Positions 27,201 through 43,219 of a stretch of 64,000 nt of DNA are shown piece after piece; positions within the stretch are counted from its first letter, which is position 1; the number at the start of each line of letters is the position of its first letter. The position numbers were made by a program, and so were the translations under genes. The stretch is taken from assembly GCA_944472155.2 (NCBI GenBank), contig OX235272.1:13934354-13998353 (forward strand), read 5' to 3'. Under the pieces are notes generated by a model. It was given only the letters and a program-made list of their open reading frames with translations, did no database searches and was not told the origin of the DNA. The stretch comes from Trichobilharzia szidati. Lineage: Eukaryota > Platyhelminthes > Trematoda > Strigeidida > Schistosomatidae.

Positions 27201-30200
27201 TGAAGATGACAGCACAGAATCGAGTGCAATGGAAATTGTGCCTCTGGTCCGCCGGGGTTCGATCCCCGGCTGACACACTCCTTTACTTCGATAAGCCAGT
27301 AACAAGACCGGTAAAGAGGAAAGGTTGGCCATGAGGCTAGCAACCTCATCCCGTAAAAATAAACACTACTGCTGCCGAAACTTCAAGCCTCTAGCTTGAA
27401 GCCCTATGTTCCACTGGGAACGTGAAGCAATAAAAATAAATGATACAGTCATGAATAGTGTATATTTGGGATAGAAAGGGTTATAACTATGACAAAAGAA
27501 ACTTCAAAGTGTAAGAGTGATGGTGGAGGTATATGTATACACTAACCAACTCGCTATACTTTACCTTACTGGACAAGAAAACGTCCTATAATAGACAAAT
27601 GGAAAAAAAACTATACACTCTTGCTTGTATTGATGAAATAAGTGCTTTGAAAAAATATAAAAAATTAGTTGGCTTGAGAGTAGTTCTCACCTAACTCACT
27701 TATACTAACTACTTGTAAAAAGAAAAACAAAAGAAACTATTTGAACACGCAATTGTGAACACTTAAATCTGTAAAAATTCAAGCATCATTTCTTTCATTG
27801 TCATTGTCGAATGAATGACAGTCAAATCAGGTATTAAATTTTGTTCACGGATTATTTAACAACAACTGCTCAGGGTAGATTAAGTTGTTGTTTTGTTTTC
27901 TACAGAGGTGCAGCAATGTTTAAATCAATTAACTGTTATGAGGAATTAGTGAAACAGTTCCGAAAATAATTTGTACTCAAAAATGTTTACACATTTCCGT
28001 CTAGTTGTTGAGATGAATAATATATCTTGCTTTCTGTACACACACACACAATTTAGGATGCATGCAATTATAATCCAAAGTGTTTCCTTCCCACTACAAC
28101 TTTGAATATCCTTAAATCAGAATTATGTGAGATAGCGAGATATGAAAAGGTGTTGGTGTTGGTATTGATCTCTGACGAAATATCAGCAAGAATACAGAGG
28201 GTTAGTTTCGCATATGCCAGTTTACGCCGTCTCTAGCGTAGACGTGATATCCCACTATCGACAAAAGGGCGTGTGTACTGCTCATCAGTCCGCCCCGTCC
28301 TCCTTTATGGCTGGCTGTGTGACCTGGCCATTGAGAGCGGAAGACATGAAAATGTTGGCTAGCTGTCTTTGATCATAGGTATCTGCGTTCCATCTCTCGC
28401 ATGAAGTGGTATAATAAGGTAAGCAATATTGAGGTTAGGCATCGGTCGAGTGCTAGGTAGGTGGGAGGGGAAATCAATCGACAAGGCTGTGAAATGACAT
28501 CGACTGAGATGGTTAGGACATGTGTTACGAATGAATACCTAGTCATCGCCTTCCTCGACAATGGCCAATGTTAGCTGATATAGGATTGGTCAGGCTGGAA
28601 AACAGCTAGCTAGCGGCGGTCAAACGAAAACATGGCTTCACCAGTCAATGAAATCTACAACAGTTAGTCTAAGCCAGCCAGCCACGTAGGAAGGTGTAGA
28701 CTGGCTTCCTGACTGGTTGAGGTCCTCAGGACAGCAAAAACCAATGAAGGCTGGAAACAATTGGAGACATGGCTAGCTCAAAATCGTTGTCAATGGCTGG
28801 CGCAGATGTATCCACTCCTTGTGACTTATTATTTCCAATGAAACTGTTTTGATCTTGGTGATTACTATACCTTTCTGGCTTAGCTAGGTAAAGGAGTGCG
28901 TCGGTCGGGGATCGAACCCTGGACCGTGTGCATGGACGGCGAGCGTCCTAACCACTATGCCACCGACGCCTCTCTCTCAATCGATGCAGCTTCACAACCT
29001 CACACGCAAACACAAAGTAAAGAAAAAACGAAATTTGAAGAAACTATACTAAACAGAAATGTACCGGAGAAAGAATACGTACATCATGGGAATAGTGAGA
29101 ATCTAGAAGATCTGAATACGTTTGTGTCATGGAGAGCAATTATTGAGTCAGGTCAACCAACAGTCCCCAACCATTGATTCTAGACATCTTGAGGATACCA
29201 GAAGGTTAATCCGCATACCCCACCGATGTGTCTGAAACTAACAAAGGCATTACGAAGTTTTGGTCTGTGCCTCCATACCTCTATTCCAAACTAATACTAT
29301 ATTAGCGGACTATAGCTCGAAAAGCGTCAGAAGAGATACAAATAAAAGTCAATACATAATTCAGACGCAGATTTTCTTTCATTCGTATGAAGAACCAATG
29401 AAAATTCGAGAATCTAGAAGAGAGTAGTTTACATTAATTCTTACCCACTGATAATAACAAGAGAAAAAACTTTGAGTTACTACTGAGATATGAACAGGAT
29501 ATTTATTTAAAAGACCTTTTTCCATTCCTTTGCATACACAGTGTGGAGTATATAAAGGGCCTCATCGACATATTTCCCATAGTACTCGGTTTTCTGCTGT
29601 CATTTTCAACTAGCTCAATGACTACCCACCATTTGGCACTTTCTTCTTCGCTCCACATGTCCTCACAGCCTCGATACTGAAGATCAGATGGCATACCAGA
29701 AAACGATAAGCGACACAAAGAACCAGGACAACGATCCACCCAATAGCTTACTGCCCAAGAAAAATGACGAAGGAAATAGACACGATTCGGATTAACGCTT
29801 AGGAGACTGTTGAGTGACATGGAGCGTCAGACCCTCGGGCGGAACCCCAATGGGAAACGACAAGTTAGGCATCCAAGAGTGACACGAAGGAGATAGTGTG
29901 CGGGGGGGAGGAAACGAAAGCTTATCATCTATCGTAGAGTCAGCTAGAGAGGACTACAGAAAACAGGATGAAATAGAAATGTAATGTTGAAGGCCTGTCT
30001 GTCTGGATTCAACATACAACTTCGTACCAAAGTGCAACACTTCGAGTTGAAACCTTCCAATTAGCACACAAAGGTAGACAAGACAAGAAGATGAGTGAAG
30101 GGAATCAACAGAGTTTTGAAAAGGATAAGAGTGAAACAGAATAAGTAATGGTAGAAAGCGATATGAGACTGAATATTACAGAGACTGAATACATCTTCGT

Positions 30201-33200
30201 AAGCCATTGACAACGATTTTCAGCCATGTCACCTATTGTTTCTCTGTCTCCAGCCATGGATTGATTCTTAGAGTCCCGAGGGTGTCCCAACCAACCCGGA
30301 AGTCTGCATCTCGCTACCTGACTTGACTCAGTTTAACTGTCAAGGAAGGATTTCATGGATTGATTGGTGCCATCCATGTTTTTGTTTGGCCACCACTTCA
30401 CTTACTCTTTTCCAACCTGCACCTATACATCAGCTAGCTAGTAATGCACGTCGGGTTGGGGGAGACGACGGTTAGACATGCGCAGCACGTCACCTAACCA
30501 TCTTAATCTATGTAAATTTATAGCCTCTTCGATTGATTTTCCCTCTTTGCCCAACACTCTACGCCTAACCTAACGTCAACATTACTTACTTACCTTATTA
30601 TACCATACCACCTAACGTGAGAAAGAGATCGTAAACATCTGTGGTCAAAAACAGTCAACCTTTTCATGTCTTCAACTCGTATTGGCCATGTTTCAGAGCC
30701 ATAGAGGAGGACGGAGGGAACTGCTGAGCAGTATACACGTCCTTAGGTTGATAGTCGGATGTCACGCCTACGCCAGAGATGGTGTAAGTTAGCGAAAGCA
30801 GCCCGAGCTTTTTGGATCCGTCCTGAGATTTCGTCGCCAATCATTCCGTTGGTGCTGATACAACTTCCCAAATAGGTGAAGTGGTCAACATGTTCTATCA
30901 CTTCACTCACTGCCTATCACTAAGCTAGGAGTTCACATAGTCCAGTCATTCCTGTAGCAGCATTTTACATTTTACAGGGGCGAATCGCATGCCAAACATA
31001 CGAAGATGGCTGCTCAAGGTGTTCAGAAGACTGTGCTGTATTTTGCCAGCATCCTTCCCTAACAGGACTATGTCATCTGCATATTCTAAGTCCATAAGAC
31101 TATTCCCTGGTAACAAGTTGAAGTTGTTGAAGGCCTGTTTTCCACTCGGAACCCAAGGGAATAATAACAATAATAATAAAATTGAGAGTTTGAAATATTC
31201 ACACAAGTAACTTTCTACCCAATATGTATATGCAACCTTGAACAGATAAGACAGAAATGAAGAAAAAAACTAACTGACTAACTAGCTAATTCTTAATTGA
31301 AAACTATATTGCCCTTAACAAGAATATTGGGAGGACAGATGAACAGTCTCCATTGTTTTAATTTAAAACAAATAACAAACCTTACATATTCCCATGTGTA
31401 CGAGAAATTATCAGTTAACTACCACCCATGCCTATTAATTTTTAAATGGAATTGTTTTGCTTTTTTGCGTCCTTTTTCTGGCTGGGCATTGCTTTTACTA
31501 ACTGAATAATAATTTAAAAAATAATCAATAAAAATAAATCAATAAATGCAGTTTGGAAAGTAGATGAGATAGATAGATGGAAAAAGTCTAAGAAGTAATA
31601 AGAAAATGAAAATGAGAAGAGTCTAAAAATAAGACATGTTTGTTCAACAATGGAGATATGAAATAATAATAATTATTATTATTCCCATGGGTTCTGAGTA
31701 ACTTCAGAAGCACTGCTTGACTACTTGACTCTATCCAATTCATTCAATGGAAAAGCTTTTGGTAAATGATTGTATGGTGCTTCTTGAAGAATGAAATTTA
31801 TTATCTTAGTCTATGTTAACTCCAATATATTGACCAACTATGTAAGAGAATTTAAAATCAGTTGCCCGGAGTAACTCTTTCACGTACACCTTTCCAGCTA
31901 ATTTGAGTTTTATTATAGCTTGATTTCATACCGTATTGTATTGGTACAAGTATGGAATTTTCAGTAGTCCAAATTTTGCAGGCCGACTATTGATATCAGG
32001 TGTGCGTGTGACGGCAGGCGATCGAACCCAGGAGCATGTGCATGGTCAGCGGGAGTCCTAGCCGCTGTGCCACCGACGACGCACAGCCACACTTATCGAG
32101 GGTGTGCTGGTGGTGATCAGTCGCTCAGGCTGACACACAGGTGGAGCAAGACTAGAGCGTGTGACCCATTGTCTGAAAGGCAAATATTTTAACCGAATTG
32201 AGCCACATATCTTCTATCATTTAAGTAAAAGCGATGTCTACTCGGATTTGAATAAACAGGTCATAATATTCAAGTATTGGTTTGTAGGGATTAGATTGAT
32301 TGGTTATGGAATTTCATTATGGGCTGACATAAAAATTGGCGGAAGTTGGAATTCATCGGCTAGCCATTGGATTTGGTTCCAATGGCTTAATGGTCTACGG
32401 GCTCGCTAGCCTTGTAACCAGAAGGCTCTGCGTTCGAACCCTGACTGCGATGGATGCGTACTAATTAAGAGTTGAAAACTAGGACGAAACGGCTGTCCAG
32501 TACTCCTTTCAGGTTTTCCAATGGTTCTCTAACCGATGTAAGCTCATGATGAAATTCTGCAACAGATCATAATATATTTGGTACTAAGTTTTAAAGTGAA
32601 ATACGAATATGATTCCAGTCATCTAACGGCTTGGGCTGTTAAACTGTGTATTTAAGAGACAAACACGTTAAATCCAGTTATTGTTGTTGTTTCCTTTACT
32701 TCCTAGAGGAACATAGGGCTTCAGCCACCCGTCTCCATTGCGTTCGGTTCTCTGCTACAGTCTTCACCTGGCTCCAAGTCTGCCCACACGCTTTCATCTC
32801 CTCTTCACATCACCTCCTCCAACTCACCAACCCTCGAACTGATGACCAACTCGCCGCTTCCAATACAGTCCGGTTCCACTCGAGCAATGGCTTGTCTAGT
32901 GATGTCACTCACTTGATGGTTTGTTTCCTCAGAGTATGGCCAGCTAGCCAATCCATCTCCATTTCTTCCTGCCTGCCTATTTCTTTCACAATCGGTTCCT
33001 GCTGTGTTGGTTCGCTCATTGACAGAGATCCCTCTCTGTTGCTGATCTCTTCTGGCTGGCCATCTGATTTTGAGTGGTATTGAGCGAAGACAACTAGCTG
33101 TTATTGAAGGTGTGTAGTTTGTTTGAGATGCTGTTTATGACGCACAGTGCAAGTCTCTGATCCATCCGTATAGTGAGTAGCACTGACTGACTTCACATTG

Positions 33201-36200
33201 GAGTTGAAAATCCGGATGTTATTTTCATTTTTATTCTGAGTGCTGTTGGTCTTCACACAGACTTGAGAGTAGTGAAAGCTTGTCTTGCTTTTCTGATCCT
33301 CGCTGCTTTGATATCCTCGTCAGTTCTGTGCGCCTGTAGTTGAGACGAGGCTTCCCAGGTAGGTCGGTTGGTGAAAGAGGTTGTTTCTTTCAAGTTCCTT
33401 CCATTTATGCTGGCTGATCGTTGTCTGTTGTTGTTGTTCTTGTCCAGTTAGGCTTTGCACAAATTTCCACTCAATAAGGACAAATAAATCTAGGTACCTC
33501 TTGTAGAGGTGCAGTCGACTGACTGATCAAAGGATCAATGATGATACTTTTATAATTTGTGATAAAAACAAAATTCGATCTAAACTATCTCCTCAAAACG
33601 TTTAGCGCGGCACACCCCGGGACGTAAATCAACCATACCGTTTTCATTCCTGGATGTACTACTTACTAGAAGACAAGACTAATCTATCCAAAGATCAATA
33701 TATCGCAAAACAAAATGGACTGAACATTTTATCAATTTCCAGAGCTTCACCCCACCGATCCGAAAGCAAAACTGAGTACGTACCGTATGCTTAAGGATTC
33801 GAAAAATCTGCCCGGAAGATACGATTGAGAAACTCAGATTTACCAACAAAAACATGAAAGAAAAACCTCCGTCTCCGACAATCGCAACTGTTTCTAAGAC
33901 AACTCTCTTCATGAACCTAGAGTTCAAAGGTGACATTGAAGCAGGCACTCTTAGGTATCACATTCTCCAGTAGACAGTTAATCCAGTCAAGCGTTAAGAA
34001 TAAGATACTGCTTTTAGCCGACTCAATGTGTATTTATTAGTTTACTTGTTCCTGTGGAGCAAAGTATATTGACCGTACACAACGTCACGTCCACAAATGT
34101 ATAATGGAATGCTGTCCAGCCTGACAAGCCAGAGAAGGAATTGGAATACGCCATACATACATAGCTGAATCATTGGTTATTCGTGAATCTCAAACCGAAT
34201 CTCTGCGTTCAAAACACAATACATACATTCACTTGCTCTACCGTAGCCATAGTGACTTTCTTAAAATAATTCTGTTTTATTTCATAATATAAGCTCACTA
34301 TTATTACTCTCATTATACTCTATTATTGTTTATTAATGACACTGCAACTCCATACTGATTTAGTAAAAATAAAAAACTTCGTCTTTTCACTAGTTTTTGT
34401 CCACATTATACAACTATTATACTGATCGGTATTGTTACACACTTACTACGTCATCCCAACTTCTGCCCACTTCTTCTATCCTCCAATTTAGTCAATCCCT
34501 TCTAGATTACAGTCTACATTACGTAATCCATTATCTAGAACCAATTTGCCAATATTTGATTGGTCTTATGAATTCTTTGTAAAATATAAATACGATTCTA
34601 CAGCTTATGAAAATGAATCGTTTTTTTTTGTGAGTAAAAATATGGGAATATTCCGTTCATTGAAGAGCAAAACAGCCTCTCTCTCTTCACACAGTTAAAT
34701 GTCTTACAACTTCAGGGGAAAATATACCACCTAAATATGCAGACAGTATATAATGGAGTATAATATCAGGACAAAAGTCCTGCTGGTTGTGTATAACCCA
34801 ACACCTACTCCTACAATTCGTTAACTCTCGCATTCTGCCTATTATTCTCTATTGTTCCCCGGGTTTGGCTTTTCCCGGGGTACTGAAGAAAGACTATAAC
34901 ATCATATTACGCAGGATGTTAAAGGTTGTCAGCAGGGTAATCAACGTGCCACTTAACCAGCTTGTTAATATTCTGGTTGACAGGCACATGGACTCATGCG
35001 AAAAATGGGCCAAATCCATTTTATCTAACTCACACCACCCTCTTCACTCACAACTCTCTCCTTGCATCTATCTCATCAGGCAAAACCAGAAGCCTATATA
35101 GAAAACTACTATATGCTCGCACCAGCAAGTACAAAAACTCAACCATACTCTACTTAGCTCGTGTTCTGTGCGATCAAGAAATCATTAGGCGTGACACCTA
35201 TAACCTATTAAACAGTCGGTAGAACAACTGCACCTCGTCTTTCCAACTCATATCATTTATAGGTACAACATTTTCTTTCTATCTTTTCCTTTTCTCTCTC
35301 TCTTCTTTTTCCTTTATGTGCTTCTTTGTTTCTTTCTTCCACTGACGCCAGTAAATATGATAGCACCTACTTTTCTAACACCCTCAAACACTGTTCAGCC
35401 TTGGCTTTTCTACCGACATGCCAATATGTTGTTGTCATAATGAACTGAGATTTCCTTAATCTATGTAGAATTCTATTTATTGATAATGTACTAAGTGGAT
35501 GCAATACTGTAGTAAAAATGCTGAGAATTCCATTCTGTATCACAAGTACTGTTTTGGAATAAAGCAAATTATTATTATTATTTAAAAAACTTAAACATAA
35601 TCGGTTACCTGATGCTATAGAAAATCAATCGAAACTGACATAAGATTGGGCTGGAAAATACTTGAGGATAATTAAGTCCAGAAATAACATCACTCCATGA
35701 AATCTTTGACTGTTGTTATGAGTCAAGTAGGAAACTGCAGAGACTGCAAGACTTGGTTACTCAAAACGCTAAGGATCTAATGACTGAAGACTGTTCGTAA
35801 CATTATTCAAAATCGTTGTCAGTGGCGCACGCAAATGTGATTCTCGGATCCACTGAATTCTTATTATCCCTTCTGCTGCGTATTCCCGTTCATAACAACG
35901 TTTCCTTAGTGTTGCTTTCTTTTCTCTACCTTTATGTGAGTCTTATGAAGAAGTGCTGCAGTTTTCTACAGACTTCTACGTTGAAAAATTCAATCAGTCA
36001 TTTTTTATAGGTGTCGCTATTAGTCCTAGTTTGTCTTCTGTCTGTCTGTCTGGATTCAACATAGAAAATTCGCACCGAAATGCACCAGTTCAAGTTACCA
36101 CTTTCTAAATACCACACAAAGGTAGACAGGACAAGAAGATGAGTGAAGAGAATCAATTGAGTTCTGACAAGTATAAGAGTGAAACAGAATGAGTAATGGT

Positions 36201-39200
36201 AGAAAGGAATATGAGACTGAATACATCTGCGTAAGCCATTGACAACGATTTTGAGCCATGTCACCTATCGTCTCTCTGTCTCCAGCCATTGATTGATTCT
36301 TAGAGTCCCGAGGGCGGGCCCCAACCAACCCGGAATTCTGCATCTCCCTACCTCACTTGACTCAGTTTAGCTGTCAAGGAAGGATTTCATGGATTGATTG
36401 ATTGATGTGATGTTTTTGTTTGGCCACCACTTTACTTACTCTTTTCCAACCTGCACCTATATCAGTTAGCGAGTAATGCCCGTCGGGGTGGGGGAGGCGA
36501 TGGTTAGGCATTGTTTGTCTTCTATATAATGGTGCTCAATGACTTAAATGTTTCACCTCATTACCTAACTCACATGATTTCCTACTGGACATGCGAATGA
36601 AAATAGTTACAATTTGAATGGTTTTGTAGCAAATTCAAGTCCTGTCATGAGAATTCCGATAGGTATCATAATCTAGAGATTGCATAAAGCGAAATGACGA
36701 TTTACTGAGTACATATAAAAAAGTACCAAAGTAAGTTCAAGTCTGTACATCATTTAGAATAAGGAAAAGAACTGAAGTGATCTGACTGGTGACGTGTTCA
36801 CTTCGAATCATGACGGCTTTGGAATCTATCCCTCGTGGTACTGTGGATTTACTTGCCAGAGAACCACAAGCTAGGACAAAACAACAGTCTAACCATTCTC
36901 CGGCCGACACCGGGTCACGATGACAAACTTTACTCGAAGTATTTTAAAGTCCCGTATAAACATGTAGTCATACACTGCATCAACCGACCCAGAGAAATTG
37001 GAATTTTGAAAATGCGTTAACCACTGTTTTTGGTACATTTCACCGACAGTAAAAGATGAGTTGCAGAGACTGAGTAGATAATCGTCAGAGGACTGTGGAA
37101 TTCACTGTTTCTCATGAAACTTGCTAAGCCCACCATTGTTCTAAGGATGTTCCCTTTCGTACTTATAAATATATTGAGGCATAGGGAGACACAAGTGATG
37201 CAGACACTATAACAGACTATATGTATATGCGCATCAATCAGTTGCTACAGAAACTTCAGCACGATGAATCTCCTTGCACCAAAAGAAAAAGTCTGTGTGG
37301 GGACATAGAATGTCCACACATTGTACGAGATTGACAAAGCTGCCCAGATCGCAAACGAAATGATAAGATACAGAATTCAAGTACTGGGGATATGTGAAAG
37401 CAGGTGGAACGGGAATGGACTCACCGAATTGTCAACGGGTGAGTAAGTGATCTACTCCGGTCACCCAGAGGATAACGGCACGCACACCGAGGGCGTGGCT
37501 ATCATGATGTCACCAACGGCAACGAAGGCCCTGATGCCATGGGAGGCGATCTCGCCCAGGATAATGACCGCCAGATTCAACTCCAAAGGAAGGAAAGTGT
37601 CAGTTATACAATGCTATGCACCCACAAACAACGCAGATCTCGAAAAGAAAGAAGAGTTTTACAGACAGCTATCAAGTGACATCACTAGACAAGCCATTGG
37701 TCGAGTGGAACCCGACTGTATTGGAATCGGCGAGGGTGGGTGACTTGGAGGAGGTCATGTGAAGAGGAGATGAAAGTGTGTGGGCAGACTTGGAGCCAGG
37801 TGAAGACTCTAGCAGAGAAGAGAACCGAACGCAATGGAGACGCACGGCTGAAGTCCTATGTTGCTCTAGGAATCAAAGGAAACAATAATAATAATATACA
37901 TCGACCAGTTACTTCTAATCATCTGTTGGACCTAGAAAAAGTTATCAGAAGTTTTGAAAATCAGATATTCAGATATAGAAACATGTTCACTTTTGTGCTC
38001 TTTGTGATGTCTAAGCCTTTATTCTCTACCTCCCAATTTCTTCACTTCAGCCTATCGAATTAGTACTTACTTTATGAAATTTAGTGGACCTACACCTCTG
38101 TTCAGATTTTACTCAGTTGTGGACCTATATACTCATCAATAAGTATACGCCAAATTTTGCACTCTATTATGATTTAAGGGGTGTTTCATGTCTTTCTGTG
38201 TGCGTCGGTGGCACAGCAGTAGAATGTTCACCCACCATGTAGGTGTTTCGGGGTTCAATCCCCGACCGACACACTCCTTTACCTCGCTAAACCAGTAATA
38301 AGAATGGTAAAGAGGGAAGGTTGGGCATGAGGCTAGCAACCCCATCCCGTAAAAATAAATACCGCTGATACTGAAACTTCAAAGCTCAAGAAGCTTGAGG
38401 CCCTTTGCTCCACTAGGAACCTTAAGGAACGAATTCATCTCTTTCTGTGTTGTCTTCGACTCCATCCATCTATGCGATTGACGTGAGTTTAATTATCGGA
38501 CATAACACAATGGGATACAATATTCTTTAGACAATGAAGTTTCCAGAACAATTTATAGTTTGTAAACCTGCCCCAACCTTCAAACTTCCTTCTTTTTCTA
38601 GTTCTACAAAGTATCTCTGTTCTAGTCATAATAAATAATATTAGAGTTTTTTGTTTTTAAATATTCCCATTACGCGCTTTCCAAGAAAAAGTAATCAATA
38701 ATCAATCAATCTCGCTTTCTCTCTCTCTCTCCACTTAAAAATTGTGGCTTTTCAGACTTTTTATTCTACCCAATACATGAAGTGATTACTAATCAATCAG
38801 CGCATACATTGTAATATTTCGACTTTTTATCGCCAACTTGCTTATTTTTTTTGCTAATAATTACCAATACAAACGTCGTCAGTCAGTTCTTCTATACGGA
38901 TGGATCAGAAACTTAGCGGCGGGTCACAAAGAATATTTCCAACAGCCTGTTGCAGAGCTTCATCAACAACTAACTGTCTTCGCTGGCTGGCTCTATACTC
39001 AAGACCAGATGGCCGCCGGAAAGAACAAGAACCAACAAGAAACAAACTATGGGAAGAAACAAACGAAACAAGAAGCAATCGCCCAACAAGTAAATATGCA
39101 GGAGAAAGTGGAGATGGATTGGACACTCACTCGCTGAGGAGGCCACTCGCTGGGTGACATCGCGTGTCAGGCCAACGCTCGAGTGGAACCCGAAAGGGAA

Positions 39201-42200
39201 GTGGCGGCGAGTGGGACGTCAGTGCAAGGGTGACATGGAGGAGATCGTGTGAAGAAGAGTTGAAATAGTATGGAATAACATGGATGCAAGTGAAAAGTAC
39301 AGCAGAAGACAGAAGCAAGTGGAGGCGTGTAGCTGAAGCCCTTTGTTCCACTTGGAACCCAAGGGAACAATAATAATAATACCTAATTACATTCTTGTGA
39401 TCCAATACCCCAATACATTGACTACTTTGACCAATGGTACTTGACCTTATAATAATTATACAGTAATTAAAATTAATTAAATCATCTCGCCTAATTAGAA
39501 CTGACAGATCCCATCTAGCCTATACAACTTCTCTATGTATGTTTATAATTATAAATGTCAATCTAAACTCAACTACTTGAAGATTTAAAAAAACAACTTT
39601 TGACACACTAATTTATACGACAATAACAATACAAAAGAGGGTGTGATTTTGTTTTGCTTCCATCCTTCCTATTTAGCGTGATATATTCTGACTACCAATC
39701 ATTCACCTACAACTTAGTTCACATGATAAACCTTTGATTGATTATAATTTTAATAATTATTGATATGTGGTACTATTGTCATAATTTGCTAGTTAAACTC
39801 TACACTAACTATATCAGTTATAACGAGTAAACATAAATGATGAAACTGTGACTCAATAATAGTGGTTTAGGCTGTCGCGACTACAAATCATTGGATCACA
39901 CAGGTTCACGTGCCACTGTAGTCAGGTAACATAGAATCAAATTTGCAATTTACAAAACGCAGACAGTTCGAGGATGTGTCATTTCATGTGTATCAGTTCC
40001 TGTTTTAGATTTTCCTTGGTTTTTGTTCTTGTTTTCCTTCACGTTCCCCAGTGGAACATAGGGCTTCAAGCTAGTGGCTTGAAGTTTCTGTAGCAGTGCT
40101 TATTTTACAGGATGGGGTTGCTAGTCTCATGCCCAACCTTTCCTCTTCATCAGCATTATTTCTGGCTTAGCGAGGTAAAGGAGTGCGTCAGCCAGGGATC
40201 GAACCCCGGACCATGCGCATGGTCGGCGAGCGTCCTAACCACTATGCCACCGACACACGTTGTGGTAGTTAGAAATGTCAATTTGAACTCCGTACCACTC
40301 ATTACTTAATATGCGAATAATGATAAATGGGATTTCACCGGGGGAGAGGGTGGGTGGTTGTGGATACTACTACTACTTAGTTTTTGTGCTCTGTCATTTA
40401 AACATTTCACCAATCCTATTTTTACTGACATAGGATGGGACGATCGGAAGTCCAAATATCTGTTTGAGTGTATGGGTTTCCTGTAAACACTATTGTGTTT
40501 AACTTCCCATCTTCTTTCCTTTTTACGTTGCAATCTAACATTGGGAGCTCCCCTTCCTGATTTTCCAATTCATAAGTGAATTGAATTGCTTCAACCTTCG
40601 AGTTGATGTGTTCCAAAAACCTATCTATATCTTGTGTTCTAAGTACAGTGAATGTGTCATCTACATACCTCCACCATACTTTTGGGGTGGGGGTGAACGT
40701 TTTAATCGCTATGCTTCCCACTTATCCATGAATATATCTGCTACAACTGGGGATATTGGTGATCCCATGGCAACTCCCTCAGTTTGTTTGTATATTTTCC
40801 CTTGGAATTTAAATACTGTGGAAGTCAGGCATAGCTGTACTCCCAGCATTATGTCCTCAAGTGGCACTTTTGTCCTAAGTTCGAGGTCTTGGTCAGAAAT
40901 GAGTTCGTTTCTGACTGCCTCTATAGCCATATTTATTGGTATACGTGTGTATAAACTGACAATATCAAAACTAACCATTTTTTCTTCATTATCTAATTTT
41001 AAATTATCTAATCTATGTTTGAGTTCATAAGAATTAGTTAGTCTAGATTTCGAGTGGATTTTTAGGGGATTTAATACCATGGCTAAATATTTAGATAATT
41101 CATAAGTAGGTGAAGCCGTTTCTAGATGTGTCATTTCACCACGAGTTTGTTTCCTATGAAAACTGAGGATATTTAGACCACACGATGTGTTGTTACCTGC
41201 CTAGGAATATAAGTGGAAAACAAGAAAGCAAGCGTAAATGCATCACATTATACACACACCAGTGATTGCCTGGTATGCATAGTTGGATACCAACAAAGCC
41301 AACCCGTACAGCTGCTCACTAGCTGGATTGAAGTGATCCAACCACCGGACGGCCAATTTCATCGTCAACGGCTATGATCAGTTCGAATCAGCTGAGTGAA
41401 TCGAATCCCAGAAAGCCAGCTTACATCGGCACAAATTGGTAACACCTTAATTCATTCTAATTCGCAATTTTGCGAATCACACACAGTTTTTCTAGGGGAA
41501 ATCCAACTTCAGTTCCCTTTGGAAAGCGGAATCGTTCAGATTCACAACGAACGAAAAAGCCGTCGTCGTTTGTTGTTTATATCAATTCGACCTAGGTGTA
41601 GCAAGCACTAGCGGTTGATGTCAGTGTGATAACCAGCTACCGATCACCGATCGATCAGTATTCAGTGGTATAAAGCACCATGTATTTAGCCTTCACATAG
41701 TATGCATACCATATTGCCAACTGCATATATAATGCAAGTGAGATTACTGAGTCCTCCATCGGTTAACACTAGTGTCTAAATCATCACTTTCTCTTTTTCG
41801 TAACTTTCCTTGTTAATTTTCAAATTTATAAGTGAACTGCATTCCTACTTCTCTAACGGAATGCAGTACACCGTATACAAAGGCAAATCCTCCTCTGCTG
41901 CGCTCACTGAAGCTGGCGTCCCCCAAGGTGCTGTACTCTCCCCACTTCTCTTTTCTTTCTTTCTACATGACTTACCATCTTCAAATGACATTAATTTTGT
42001 CAAATATGCTGACGACCTGACAGTATCTTTGCCTGTCAAATATCAAAGTGACCGCTCTAAATTAAATGGCTTTCTGTCAGAAATCAGCCAGTGGTCCAAG
42101 GTAAACGGTCTTACCTTAAACCCAAATAGTCAATTTCACCTTTAGGCATAAATCCGACCTAAACAAACTGGTTGGCTCTCACGAGGTGTGCAACATAGAT

Positions 42201-43174
42201 GGCACTGAAATAGAAACCAAGTCGGAAATTAAATACCTAGGCGTCATTCTATCTGCTGACCTTTCCTGGTCGTCTCATATCTTGACGATTTTTAAGAAAA
42301 AAATATTCCGTCTTACCTTCTACATCAAGAAGTTAAGACGAATGTCTGGTATAACCCAACCCAACCCTTACTCCTACAATTCATTAACTCTCGCATTCTG
42401 CCTATTATTCTCTATTGTTCCCCGGGTTTGGCTTCTCCCGGGGTACTGAAGAAAGACTATAACATCATATTACGCAGGATGTTAAAGGTTGTCAGTAGCG
42501 TGAGCAACGTGCCACTTAACCAGCTTGTTAATATTCTGGTTAACAGGTAACATGCACTCATGTGAAAAATGGGCTAAATCCATTTCATCTAACTCACACC
42601 ACCCTCTTCACTCACAACTCTCTCCTTGCATCTATCTCATCAGGCAAAACCAGAAGCCTGTATAGAAAACTATATATAGAGAAAACTATATGCTCACATC
42701 AGCAAGCAAGTACAAAAACTCAACCATACCCTACTTAGCTCGTGTTCTGTGCGATAAAGTAAGCATTAGGCGTGACACCTATAATAATTCGTTAAATAGT
42801 CAGTAGTACAACTAGACCTCGCCTTTCCAACTCATATCATTTATAGGTACAACATTTTCTTTCTTTCTTTTCCTTTTCTCCCTCTCCCTCTTTTTTTCTG
42901 TTATGTGCTGCTTTGTTTCTTTCTCTCGCTTACGCCAGTAAATATGGCAGCACCTACTTTTCTAACACCTTCAAACATTTTGTTCAACTTTGGCTTTGCT
43001 ACCGACATGCCAATATTTTGTTGTCATAATGAACTGGGATTTGCTTAATCTATGTAGAATTCTATTTATTGATAATGTACTAACTGGATGCACTACTGTA
43101 GTAAAAAAAAAATGCTGAGAATTCCATTCTGTATCACAAGCACTGTTTTGGAATAAAGCAAATTATTATTATTA

Positions 43175-43219
<45 letters not shown>

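Noticed and set aside
40581..41030. 149-codon plus-strand frame
   Set aside because: Antisense to the PLE reverse-transcriptase core, whose catalytic motifs are on the minus strand.
41161..41805. Candidate solo LTR upstream of a CR1 copy
   Set aside because: No clear terminal motif, TSD or second copy in the window to support it.
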